From Capitella teleta (Eukaryota; Annelida; Polychaeta; Capitellidae): DNA of 64,000 nt. The stretch spans positions 306,180-370,179 of the forward strand of contig KB293301.1 in the NCBI GenBank assembly GCA_000328365.1, read 5' to 3'. Below, piece by piece: positions 12,201-22,681 of the stretch. The notes beneath the pieces are model-generated. The model was not told the DNA's origin, searched no databases, and saw only the letters and a list, made by a program, of their open reading frames with translations. Within the stretch, counting starts at the first letter, position 1; the number at the start of each line of letters is the position of its first letter. Made by a program: the position numbers and the translations under genes.

Positions 12201-15071
12201 CACAGATGTACAACCTCACAAACATCATCATGATCCATGCACTCAGAATATGCTTCACCCAACTCGAGGTCCTACTCGTTGCCGTGGACAACCGTGACCA
12301 CAGAGCGTTGACCAGCCAACTCAAGATCAACCCAGGCAACCAGGTCATCATCCGCGATGGCGCAGTCGGCTTCTTCTTTGCTCAGGGTCCTGACGATGCA
12401 AAGAGGTGAGATTACCAAGCAAACGCAGCGTCATTATTTCCCTTCGTTCATCCAGGGTTTCGCTCTACCGCAATTCGGGAAACAAAATCCGCAGCAAACT
12501 GGGTGATGAAGGTGCATCATTACTTGCAACCTCTCGGGGTACTATTAGTATAACCTATCAATACTCGGCTTGATTGCGCCTGGTTGGTCAGCGGTTGTCA
12601 TGGTCAGCCCAAAGATACTCTGTGTCATGCAGAGTATCTTGGTCAACTTTAAATTGTGCTTGTATATCAAAGCTTTTTATTTTGTTAATTGCGCTTGTTT
12701 GCTTGTTCCAGTGCTCTGTGTTTGTAATCGGGATGAGGCTACTTGTGCAAACATTAATTAAATGTTTAATTAATTTTAATTTAGTCAAATGCCAAATCAA
12801 TGCTTTCAATCCCCTTTGTCTAATTACCACTTCATATGTATTGCTTTAGCGTAATTGAATATTCTGTTTTTTTTTTTTTTTGTGTTAAATTGTGTGTAAA
12901 TGATTTCTATTTATGTACAAATTCATGCAAAATATTAAATTTGGCTTTCAAGTGATTGTTGAGGACCCGGATCGCTTCCCTGCATACTTCGATTCAACAG
13001 GCGGAGGACCCATAAAGGAATACGGGTGAGTTGTTGGTTCACAAAGCTGTAAATAATCTACAATGTAATCTGTGTTTATATTCGACTCCAGGATAACGAA
13101 CAAAGGCAACGAAGTCGATGGGGAGGATGGCGAGATCTACAAAGAACTCTTCGATCCAACTGGTAACGTCTATTGGTGCCCGCCTCAACCAATCGATGAA
13201 TGTACAATTGTGAGTTAACCTGTCGATTACACATGCACCTATCACAATGGACAACAACAGGACACTGACACTGCCAGGCAGCTAGATTTCCATAATCACA
13301 TCGTCGTGCAGTTCCATGCCTCGATCACAGCAGATATTGGATTGGCCAGCCTGGTGATGCCCCTCAGAGCCAGCTGCATCAACCGCACCAGTCTGAAAGA
13401 TATCGTGCTCATCATTGATCCAGCTCTCATTCAGGAAGAAGAGTGGGCTACCATCCACTGCCTCCCACGCCTCTTCCTCTTCAAGGTGTGTTATTTATAT
13501 ACGATTTTTTAACTGTTGTCCTTTTGTTTATTGGGGGTCATGACATTCAGCCGACGTCGAACAAGAGGCGCGATTTGAAGGTTGTTAACGTGACCAAGTG
13601 CGCCATGTGCCTAGTGTTGGACGCAGGTTATTCCGGCAAGACTTTTGAAAATCATCGGAGTGTTGATCGAATGCCGATTCTGTCTTCACTCGCCATTCAA
13701 ACCATGTTTGGTATGAGTCTCGAAGAACGTATCAAAGCTGTCAGTGGTGAGAATTTCCTTGGTTCATATACTTCATATATCTCAAGTCTTGAAATCCAAA
13801 TTCTAGGACACTCAGAAGCAGGGGATCATGCACCCAACTTGACTGCATCGGGAGAAGTACCAATGGCTACTGTCCTAGGTAGATATATCAATGCCCAGTA
13901 TATTACAGTGTACGTAATACATCGTGAATGGACCGTGTGCGTCAACAGAGCATGATGAGAACATAGTCTTTCTGGATCCTGATGACTCTGACAACGACCT
14001 TTCCTTGCAACTCTTCCTCAAAGTGCCGTACGCCAGCGGTCGGGTCTTCACAACCAGTTGTCTGGATTCACTTCTCAGCAGTGTAGGATTTCAGCAGTGA
14101 TTCGTTGTATATGTGACTCCTGATGCGTTGCAGACTTACCTCAACAGCCAAATCCTTCGCCTGGTGAGAGCCCTGATCACTGGTACAGAGGTCGCCGACT
14201 ATGAAATGGTGCTCCTCGAGGGTCTTGGTATCACCAGGAAGAACACCATGAATGACCTTTCCGATGCTCGCCAGCGATCGCATTTTGCTCAGTTGAGCCT
14301 GGCGTATGGTCCCCTTGAGAAGCTTGAGGTAAGCTTTTCACTCGTTTGCTATTGCTCAAATCAGCTCGCTTGCTCTGCAGCACAACAACGTTTATGGATC
14401 GCTTTTCGTCAGCGCACTATGTCATCTGAACCTGCTCTGTCTAGGAGTGTATCGTCTTTTTCAACCAGAGTCTTCTAACAACAGAAAGCGATACGTCATC
14501 ACCAATCCTCCTTATCAGTTTCAACTCCAGTCTACTGACAGGGTGAGTCATAGTATAGTTCATGCACTGCAAATCAATGCAGCCCGTAAAGTAAGATGTT
14601 TGGATATCACCGCCTCTGTCGGTGAAATAATTCTGATGATAAATCCAATTCCTGAATCCACAGTGCTGCCTAGCGGCATATAACATGACCAGGTGCTGTG
14701 TGCACAGTGTGTTACCAAAGAGGAAGAGTCATTATTCATCCTCCATATGTGGCGTTACTGTCCATGCGTGGCACACTGTTTGGCATAAAGATTCCTTGCG
14801 TGAAATATGTTGAAAAGAGAAACCCCGAACCCTGGTTTGTTATATCTTGCACCCGTATCACTTAGGCGGTTTGGAAGAATCCAACCCCGTACGTATATGG
14901 ACCCTTTGCGGGTTAGAACTTCGACAGTTCTTAATAACACTTTATTTTCAGATATACGTGCTGAAGCCGTTTCGTGAGCATGAATCGACCAGTCGACAAT
15001 CGAGCAATGACACGCTCGACGCTGAAGTAACAATCAACAGAAAAACAGATCTCCAGGACACTCCATTGTGA
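9221..15071 (+). CDS. KCNMA1: Large-conductance calcium-activated potassium channel (Slo1/BK alpha)
   Basis: Exons that join in phase: 9221-9457, 9511-9572, 9648-9750, 9811-9922, 9999-10150, 10206-10376, 10436-10524, 10580-10690, 10746-10851, 10911-11063, 11115-11279, 12076-12194, 12247-12405, 12456-12511, 12953-13025, 13092-13209, 13261-13485, 13551-13746, 13807-13878, 13949-14082, 14134-14328, 14381-14542. An exon then starts at 14665 and a last frame ends at 15071; their joining is unresolved, so the C-terminus is uncertain. Order: S0 ([11 protein letters not shown]), S1-S4, pore with STVGYGDV, S6, RCK1 (KKHIVVCG), RCK2 with calcium bowl [11 protein letters not shown], then [14 protein letters not shown]0 plus a bowl identifies Slo1, a plasma-membrane K+ channel opened by voltage and Ca2+. 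S4 reads [11 protein letters not shown]: the third arginine (R213 in human) is His. Bowl residues matching D892, D895 and D897 are kept. The ATG at 9221 gives an N-terminus like the shorter vertebrate form. Confidence 0.95.
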
Positions 15072-15105
15072 AGCAATGGTTGATATATCATGCACACGGC
15101 GCGCA

Positions 15106-15167
15106 AAGAAATGGCAGATCAATTACACGCTTCTGTACAGAAGCGTGTAATTGATCTGCCATTTCTT
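15106..15167. repeat. 62-bp perfect palindrome without spacer, behind the BK stop codon
   Basis: The left arm 15106-15136 (AAGAAATGGCAGATCAATTA, then CACGCTTCTGT) is followed at once by its exact reverse complement, 15137-15167. There is no mismatch and no loop. It begins 35 bases after the last BK frame's stop, so it would lie in the 3' UTR and could form a long RNA hairpin. A spacerless palindrome is also a common cloning or assembly artefact, so raw-read confirmation matters. Confidence 0.95.
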
Positions 15168-15843
15168 AGCTGCACATCAAGTATTACTCATGGTACTTAA
15201 ACATTGCGTAGATTAGTTAAATGTATTACTTCAGACTGCGTGTCAGCTGCGAATTTTAGCTCTCTATTCAATTGGCATTTCTTTCTCACGCAGTTCCTAT
15301 GAAGTATTACTATATTTTTACATGTGTCTGTATAATACTCACTTTCTCGGTCTACGGGCGTGTGTTTTGTTTTTGTTTTTTTTCCTCTTATCCAAACTTT
15401 GTCGTTTCTTATAAAACCCAGTATCAGATAATGATAAATTTGAATATTTTTGTGGTTTGTTTTCTTATGTTTTCTTCGTTTAGTTCAAATTGAAATATTG
15501 GTACTGTATATGTATATACTCATCACTTGATCACAAAAAAATTTGAGGTGAATTTCAAAAGTGAATCTTTTCAATATTTACTTTAATCCTTATTTCGAAT
15601 AATAACCACATTATCCTCTTTATTATTGTTCATGTTCATGTTTCGATTTTTTATTTTATTTTCTTCTGCTAATGTATTTACAGTTTTATCAATAAGGAGA
15701 ATTATAGAACTACTTCGTCTACATTTTGTTTGTGTCAATTTTACGTGACGAAAAAACACTTCTGCTAACGCGACCACTCGCCATCTTGCACCCTAGCTAG
15801 TACATATGTATATTATATCTGATTTATTTCATTGAATAAACAA

Positions 15844-15944
<101 letters not shown>

Positions 15945-16487
15945 GGTACTTGTGTGCCTGTGTCATTATATATATAACCAGGGAACCAGTGAACGTTGTA
16001 AGGCAGCCAATATGAATTGATTCACTGTAGAATGCAATATATATTTCACATCTCCTAATTCGCGTGTTCATTACATCTCAGTCTCGCTGCATTATGTAGC
16101 CATAATCTATTGGGATGATTTGATTCTAATTACCAATATGGAGTCTTGGAACGAGACTAACCTCAGTCACGCCCTTCCTTATTCTCACTCTGATGTTCTT
16201 CACTCTCGGATATTCTCTTCTCAAAAGATTACACTACTTCGTTTTGTCACATAATAGGGCCTACACCTGATATCATTTCCAAGCTGTTCGATCCAGATTG
16301 AATTATCCTATATAATTCTTCTTTGCATCTATCCCTCCATCTGTTAGTCGTACGTAGGTTTCCAATCAAGGTAGGCCTACTCAGTCACTTCGGGTACTGG
16401 CTGATCTTGCATTCGCACTGTATGCTCCCATACATAATATATTTGACTCTCACTTGAGACACAGGTACTCTGTCTTTGATCTTGATA

Positions 16488-16560
16488 TCCTCATTCCCCG
16501 TTGTCTAACGAGCAGACGACGGCCACACGGAGCGGCCAACTGGGTGTTACACAATGCTCA
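16488..16560 (-). repeat. Fragment similar to the inside of the pogo-like element at 20881-21773
   Basis: The stretch CTAACGAGCAGACGACGGC and, after a short gap, GGCCAACTGGGTGTTACAC matches the reverse complement of about 21235-21300, which lies inside the pogo-like element. Only the core is recognisable. It is probably an old, inverted, truncated copy of the same family. Confidence 0.5.
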
Positions 16561-16934
16561 TTCCCCTCTTCCTCAGCCCCATGTGGATAGATCCATGGTG
16601 TGCTTTATTTCCGAACGGGAGCACAATTCATAATTAATTCATAACGCACAAAATTTGGAGGCGACACCAAGCGGCGAAACCAGGAACGATGTCGTCAGGA
16701 AGGTGTTTGATCACGTGACCAACTTTCATAAAAATATTGCTGTCTCGCAAGCGTTTGATATACTTATTGGACCAAATCATACATATTTTTGGTCATGTTT
16801 GATTCCATACACATGGTGTAGTTTGGTACAATGAGCTGTCAGTGACTCACTTGCCATAAAATGTTGCATTTAACCACCGCAGTGGGGAAACCTGGCAAAA
16901 TTGGTGAGGAATCAATTATAATTATTTTAATTTA

Positions 16935-16935
<1 letters not shown>

Positions 16936-17011
<76 letters not shown>
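16936..17011. repeat. ATT microsatellite, about 25 units
   Basis: Second uninterrupted ATT array, 1 kb from the first and in the same orientation. Low-complexity DNA. Confidence 0.95.
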
Positions 17012-17012
<1 letters not shown>

Positions 17013-17253
17013 ACTGAAGAGTGAAGTATTATAACACTTTCAACAATTCCAGTGATTGTTTAAATGAAGGGAATATTGACCTTGTCCTGTGAATCATCAT
17101 GATCCGCTCGCAACACTGGAGGGACACGTACAATTATTTTAGGTCATATTGTCACAATAATAATTTTTTATATTATTGAGTAAATTGGCCTTGTCACCTG
17201 TGACCAGAATAATATTATCTACGTACAGTCTTGTGGATTGTTCTGGAAATTGC

Positions 17254-17343
17254 ATTAATTATAGCTGATGTTTTCAAGGCCCTAACTTCAGTGTTAAAGG
17301 GTCAATTAGGGCTAGAGCGTTAAAAACACCAGCTATAATTAAT
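17254..17343. repeat. Short foldback repeat (about 90 bp)
   Basis: ATTAATTATAGCTGATGTTT with CCCTAA is mirrored by AGGGCT...AAAACACCAGCTATAATTAAT, giving an imperfect hairpin with arms of about 35 bases and a loop of about 20. It could be a tiny MITE or a decayed foldback. No target duplication was resolved. Confidence 0.6.
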
Positions 17344-17582
17344 AATTATAATACGATCATGCACCGGAATAATTTTGATTATGTTTTTAAAGCAGATAAA
17401 GATGAAATCAAACTATATTTTGAAATTTCCGCAGGGGCGAATGGTTTCCGCAATATTCTACCTATATTGCGACCCCTTAAGACAAAAAGAAAATTGATTC
17501 ACTTGTATACCACAACTGGCTTTGCTTCTATGTGGTTCACATCATTATCCATTGTTATAGGACCCCCAAGGTGACACGTAAA

Positions 17583-17826
17583 CCCTCAGCGGGTTATGAT
17601 CACAAGCGGACATCAACAACAGAGCACACACTTAGGCGATTTCTATTTACCATTTTCGTCCACCTACTCACCTAGGTACCACATTTCGACACTATGCAAT
17701 GTGTCATGCTATGGTGAACATGAGGGTTTTCAGGCTGAGAAATTCGAAAACCCTGACCGGTAATCGAACCCACGACCCTCTGCACGCTAAGCGAGCATGC
17801 TAACACTGCTCTATCGATCGTTGCCC
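17583..17826 (-). mobile_element. tRNA-derived SINE, copy A
   Basis: On the minus strand a tRNA-like head comes first (GATAGAGCAGTGTTAGC as A-box, GTGGGTTCGATTACC as B-box). A body follows containing CATGTTCACCATAGCATGAC, ACATTGCATAGTGTC and AAATGTGGTACC. The same head-plus-body order recurs on the plus strand at 61530, so this is a dispersed family and not a lone tRNA pseudogene. The 3' end is not sharply defined because the two copies diverge after the AAATGTGGTAC block. Confidence 0.8.
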
Positions 17827-17885
17827 CTTAGATAGAAGATGGTAATGCAACCTTCCTTGTTTGTTACAGTTACATATTCTTAGGT

Positions 17886-18648
17886 GGGAAAGAAACCAGT
17901 TAAACCACTTGCACACATATTCATGAAATTTCAAAGAAAACAAATGGAATTAATCTGGTTTAATTGGAGGAACAATTGACAAGGGGTCCAAATAATAATG
18001 TTCGATTTTCATGGTCAGATAATCCCTGTCCTCTGATTCACATGCCAATAGCACAAAAAGAGGATTTTAGGGCCAAAATTCTACCCTGCCTTGTGGGATG
18101 TTGTTACAGCCTTGAATCAGTTCTCTGCTATTGTTGAGAGATGGGAGGTGGTGAGGAATTACTGACTTCAATTTATCCCATAAATGGTCACTTGGTGACA
18201 AATTTGGGGATGTGCCAACTATGACAATGTACCATGAGTTCAATTTTTTTCTTCAAGAAGTCTGCGATGACCAGAGCAAAACAAGGGTAAGCATTATTTT
18301 GCTGTAATATAGTCGGATCTCTGGATATTCTTAACCCGGATTTGGAGTCTTTTATGGGGATCTGAGCCATTATCTCCTCTACCTGAGCCGATATCAAAAT
18401 TTTCTCTGCAGATATTGGTCGGTCACATTCCTCCTCTGACGCTAATTCCATAAACATGGCTGCTGTCTTGAATCAATACTAACCCGGAGCTCGCCGGATT
18501 TGTCAGTCGTGTTGATTTGCTGTCACTCTTAGGTATCCAGAGTGGGGTCAATCCAAGGTACACTTGTTTTTTTTTTCTGCTCAATGACGAATTTTGTGTG
18601 TGTTTGATACACTCTATCTGATTTGGCGGTTTGTGACTCTTGGTTCAA
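17886..18648 (-). mobile_element. Decayed Tc1-like DNA transposon with transposase remnant
   Basis: The minus strand at about 18457-18188 reads ILQQNNAYPCFALVIADFLK, which fits the Tc1 pattern 'QQDNARPH...VxxFL' around the second catalytic Asp. In the neighbouring frame it continues SPNLSPSDHLWDKLKSVIPH, which fits the Tc1 motif 'SPDLNPIEHLWDxLK'. The catalytic Asp is Asn and the reading frame shifts between the two blocks, so the copy is dead. The N-terminal DNA-binding half is not recognisable. Flanking parts (GGTTTAATTGGAGGAACAAT at 17960 and GATTTGGCGGTTTGTGAC near 18620) recur at 61921-62121, supporting one family. Limits are approximate. Confidence 0.75.
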
Positions 18649-19177
18649 CTCCACGCTCCAGAAAGCTTCTGGATACTACCCTTCAGGAAGCCGCCAGCCA
18701 TCCCAGATTGCAAATTTCTCAAAAGTCAGTATAAAGCACTCGTTGGAGCATCGTTGCAGTCAATTTCATATCGTCTATCAAAGACATCTTGTCATGGATG
18801 TACTTGAAAGAATGTTTACCAGGATTCACGGATTTGCTGCGAAAGATAATAAATATTTGATCATGAACGGTTTGAAAATAAAGAGAATAAATTTTGCACT
18901 GTGTATATATTTATATATATATGTTTATTTCATGAGATATATTCACAAGTGGTGTACAATTATAAAATATTCATATATTCATGTAAATGTACATACAACT
19001 GTAACAAAAAATATTTGATTTTGGGTTACCAAATGTAATGCAATCAGCATACATAGGAACCTACGTGCGTGCTGGATAGGATTAATGATGTTACATGTAA
19101 TCTGTACTTGAGTCCACCTATTTAAATAATTAATCCTGCTATAATTGAATGTTTATCTTCATTATTCTTTGATTCAG

Positions 19178-21979
19178 AGCGGGAGAAGAGACATTATGGA
19201 GACCACAACAAAGCAAGCAAGTCCGTCTACAAACCTCAGGGACGGCGTTACATCCCTCACGGCTATGGCGACGAATATGCATTCGTGCCCCACGCCACCA
19301 GCATTCAACCAGAATACACAGTGTCAGTCGTCCATAACTACCATTAGTTAATGAGCTCATTGATTATATTGACGTCTGTAGGAATGGACCTGATTGGAAG
19401 TCAAGCCTGAGATACGTGCCAGCGCCACGAAATCCGAAATATATTTCAGAGATCTGGCCCGACAGTCACAAATCCATGCGGACATACCCATGTGAGCGTG
19501 TCGCATATATTATTATAAACCCTTTAACCGATTGTTCATTTGAATTTTTCTTTGGTTGTTTGCATTCATGGTGAGTCAGTTGTGCGGAGTAATTAAGGTA
19601 TTCACGAGTTATATTTATGCATCGTTCATAATTAGTGCACTTTTATGGTTTTTTTGTTTTGTTATTGAATTATTTATTGTTATGTTTGCCTGCCATAGAA
19701 TAATAGATTACATTCCAAATTCATAAGCCTATTATATACAGTTTGATATCTTCAAAAAAAATCCCTGTATTATAATTTATAACTACTCCAGTGTGTGCTG
19801 AGGGACAGTGTACTAGTATTTGGTCAATTATTTGACTGATTTGAAGGTATCAAACTCTTGATGAAGGAATAATAGTTTGCCTTGTCCAATGCTTTTTTTT
19901 GTCCCTTGCTTTTAATTGCCATTGACATACCTGTAATTGACTATCTGGTATACATCTAGAATATATGCAAATACTGAAATAGAATAGAAATTTTTAGAAT
20001 GTAGAATTTTGTTGATGTTGGTCCAGAAGGATAGGTAAGGGTGTACAAAATGTATGCATGTGTAAAAAGTGAAATTCATATTCAATTTTTTTACCAAAAT
20101 TAGGTCTTGTTGATTATCCATTATATTTGTGGCTTGAAAAAAAGAAAGTTTATATATCACGCTTTATTGGCTTGATTGTGATAAAAAAAATCCCGAACTG
20201 AGGATGAATATAAATGAATATGTATTTTTGGTTGGTGATTTGGCAGAATTGCGTTAATGGTAACCAATTACAAAAAAATCGGAAGTTATCATCCATGAAA
20301 ATTAATTCAGAACCAATTATTCACCTAATATTCAAAATATCTTACCACTTTGAAAGAATTTTCAATGTTCATTACTGTTTAAAATGCGTGTTTCTTAGGG
20401 ATGTCACGGCGCACAGTGAGCGAGTACAGTTTGTTTCCTGAATACAATTCCACACTCCGTTCTTGTTGGGATGGAGAGCATAAAGCCACCCTGATGTCAA
20501 CTGCAGAAATCACTGACTCACAACGCTTTGGCAGAGCAAAGATAGGTACGGGTTTAATCATAGAATAAACAGAAAACTAAATAATCATTACAATATACTA
20601 GTGGTGGATAAACGAAATGGCTTACCAGCTGCAGCCCCCGGTGATAAACCCTACCAAGTACCTGAGTATTCTCGATCATTTCATAAACTTGGATCTACTT
20701 TACCTGTGGTTAACTTTGGGTGAGTGCAGTGATCTGCTTAATTGTATCATCTATAAGAAATTTGTTCTTCCTTAAATCAGTGGCTCAGGAAAAACCAAAC
20801 CAGACACATTTGTTCCTCTACAAGGATTACCAAAAATCTCAAGGTTGGTTTTGAATTGTGTGAAACCGAAGAATAAAATACAGTCAAAGCTCGTTATTAC
20901 AAACCTTCAGGGGGAGGGAAGGGGGCAAAAAAATTAGTTTGTAATATCAGGAGTTCTATATACTAGTATATCAGGAAAACAAACATTTCTCTGATCGCGT
21001 AAATACGTTATGATTCATACTGTCACGTAATGATTCACCATCAGCATACGCTACGCCATACTTATATCTTCTCTTGTGATCGAAATTAAGCTTTAATCCA
21101 ATTGTAATAGAACATCATTGATAATGTAATTGTATCTGTTAGCGCGAACACAGAATCAAGTGTTAATTGTTTGAAACTTTAAGTTTATGAACTTCATGGT
21201 GTGAGATCTCGATGTTGTTCAACCAGAGAGGCAACGTGTGACACCCAGTTGGCCCAGCGGACTGACAGGTGCTTGTGCCGTCGTCTGCTTGTTAGGGAAT
21301 GCAAAAGTGGAGAATAATGTTGATCGCCTTCGCTTCACCGCAATTGCAATTGAAGATAACAATTTATTGACTGGTTTTGCTTGATTGTTTATCTAGCCTT
21401 TTGTTCAAGACAAATTAAGGACTTCGAAATCAGTGCCTCTCGCGATTCGCGGCATTTCTACTTTGATCTCGAATAGGTGTGAAATGACAGTTAAATGAAA
21501 TCAGCAAAGCAATGCAAGCGAGGAATCGACTCGCAAACAGTTCAATGGCTTGATGAGCAGATACTGTAGAACTTTCCTATTGTGAGTTCGTAACTTCTGC
21601 TCAGTGGACTGGATATTTGGTTCGTATTAACCGGAAGTTCGAACAATACAGAGTTCGTATTATCCAATGAACCTGCAATGTTAAAAGGTAGGGATCTGGC
21701 GGCTTCCCAAAAAAAAAGTTCTATATAACCGGAAGTTCTATATATCCGAGTTCGTAATAGCAAGCCTTGACTGTACAGCAATATTTCAGAGAGACTTGGA
21801 TGCAGAACGAGAAGAGAAAAATGAAACAGGAAGAAGAGGCGGCGGTGGAGAGCCTGGAGTTTTGGCGACCAGCGTCTCCTCTTCTGCCTCCACCCCATCA
21901 CCTGCTCCACCCACCTCAGATGACGGCTGCTTCGGCTTTTCCTGAGGCTACCTTGGCAACACTGCGGTCCACTTACTAA
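19178..21979 (+). CDS. Conserved-looking multi-exon gene of unknown function, possibly SPATA48-like (5' end missing)
   Basis: Six exons join without a break: 19178-19322, 19382-19491, 20399-20545, 20602-20719, 20781-20843, 21790-21979; every phase and GT-AG pair agrees. The first begins two bases into a codon, so at least one 5' exon is unplaced. The roughly 256 visible residues lack membrane segments. They include YKPQGRRYIPHGYGDEYAF, NGPDWKSSLRYVPAPRNPKY, SEYSLFPEYNSTLRSCWDG, FHKLGSTLPVVNFGGSGKTK and a charged WMQNEKRKMKQEEEAAVESL, ending in a Pro-rich tail. Short Pro/Tyr/Gly-rich blocks like these are common in axonemal and sperm microtubule-associated proteins, and SPATA48 (SPMIP7) is my best but weak guess from memory. 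A pogo-like transposon fills most of the last intron; the 19492-20398 intron is otherwise featureless. Convergent with LRRK1. Confidence 0.8.
20881..21773. mobile_element. Pogo/Tigger-like DNA transposon, 893 bp, inside an intron
   Basis: The left end CAGTCAAAGCTCGTTATTAC, preceded by TA, is mirrored by a right end whose inverse reads CAGTCAAGGCTTGCTATTAC, followed by TA. CAGT-type ends with a TA target duplication fit the pogo/Tigger branch of Tc1/mariner. Internal short repeats (GTTCTATATAACCGGAAGTT, CGGAAGTTCGAAC) sit near the right end. No transposase frame is visible, so it is non-autonomous or decayed. It occupies the last intron of the 19178-21979 gene and leaves the splice sites intact. 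Confidence 0.85.
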
Positions 21980-22681
21980 GCACACATCTTCCAAGCACTA
22001 ACAGTATTCATATTCAACCTCTAAACATGATACTCACTGCTGATTATTAATAAATACACATAATAAATACACAATGAAATCTCTTTTTGCAATTTTAATC
22101 CAGGAACCGCTTTGATCCAGACAAGAAAAAAAACATGACTAGAAATGGGAGGCGTGGATATCAAAATAAATGACACAACATGCACACAACAGCATTCAGG
22201 GAGCTCACAGGTCCCGCACATCCAATCTACAAGCATCAAAATTAAGTACAAAGTAGCTGAAATGATTTGAGGAATGAGATTCTAAAAAATTATGTAACCA
22301 GAGAAAACCACCGAGTATTTCTCAAACAAAAATCTGAGGTTTGAACATAAATTAATGAGCTAAATAGTTTCCTTACAACTAAATGCTTATTTTTCCAGTA
22401 AATATGTACAAGGAGACAGAATGAGAGGAACAAAAAACAACCACCAACTGAGTTGAGTGGCGAGCATTCAGCAACATTTACGTAAGTGGACACATGGCAT
22501 CATCAGGCGAAATATAAAGGCTCCATCACTAAACATTTGAAGGAAATTGTGACTCAGAATAATTCCTTATGGAGATAAATTGATAATAATAATAATGTAA
22601 AGAAAACAAAATATCACAATTTGAAAAGAAATGCTCTGACTAGAACTTAAGCACAAACAAAAATACTGGTTAACTTGCAAC

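Noticed and set aside
13949-14082. Loss of the BK calcium bowl
   Set aside because: At first sight the Asp run is broken, but alignment keeps Asp at the main ligand positions, so loss is not supported.
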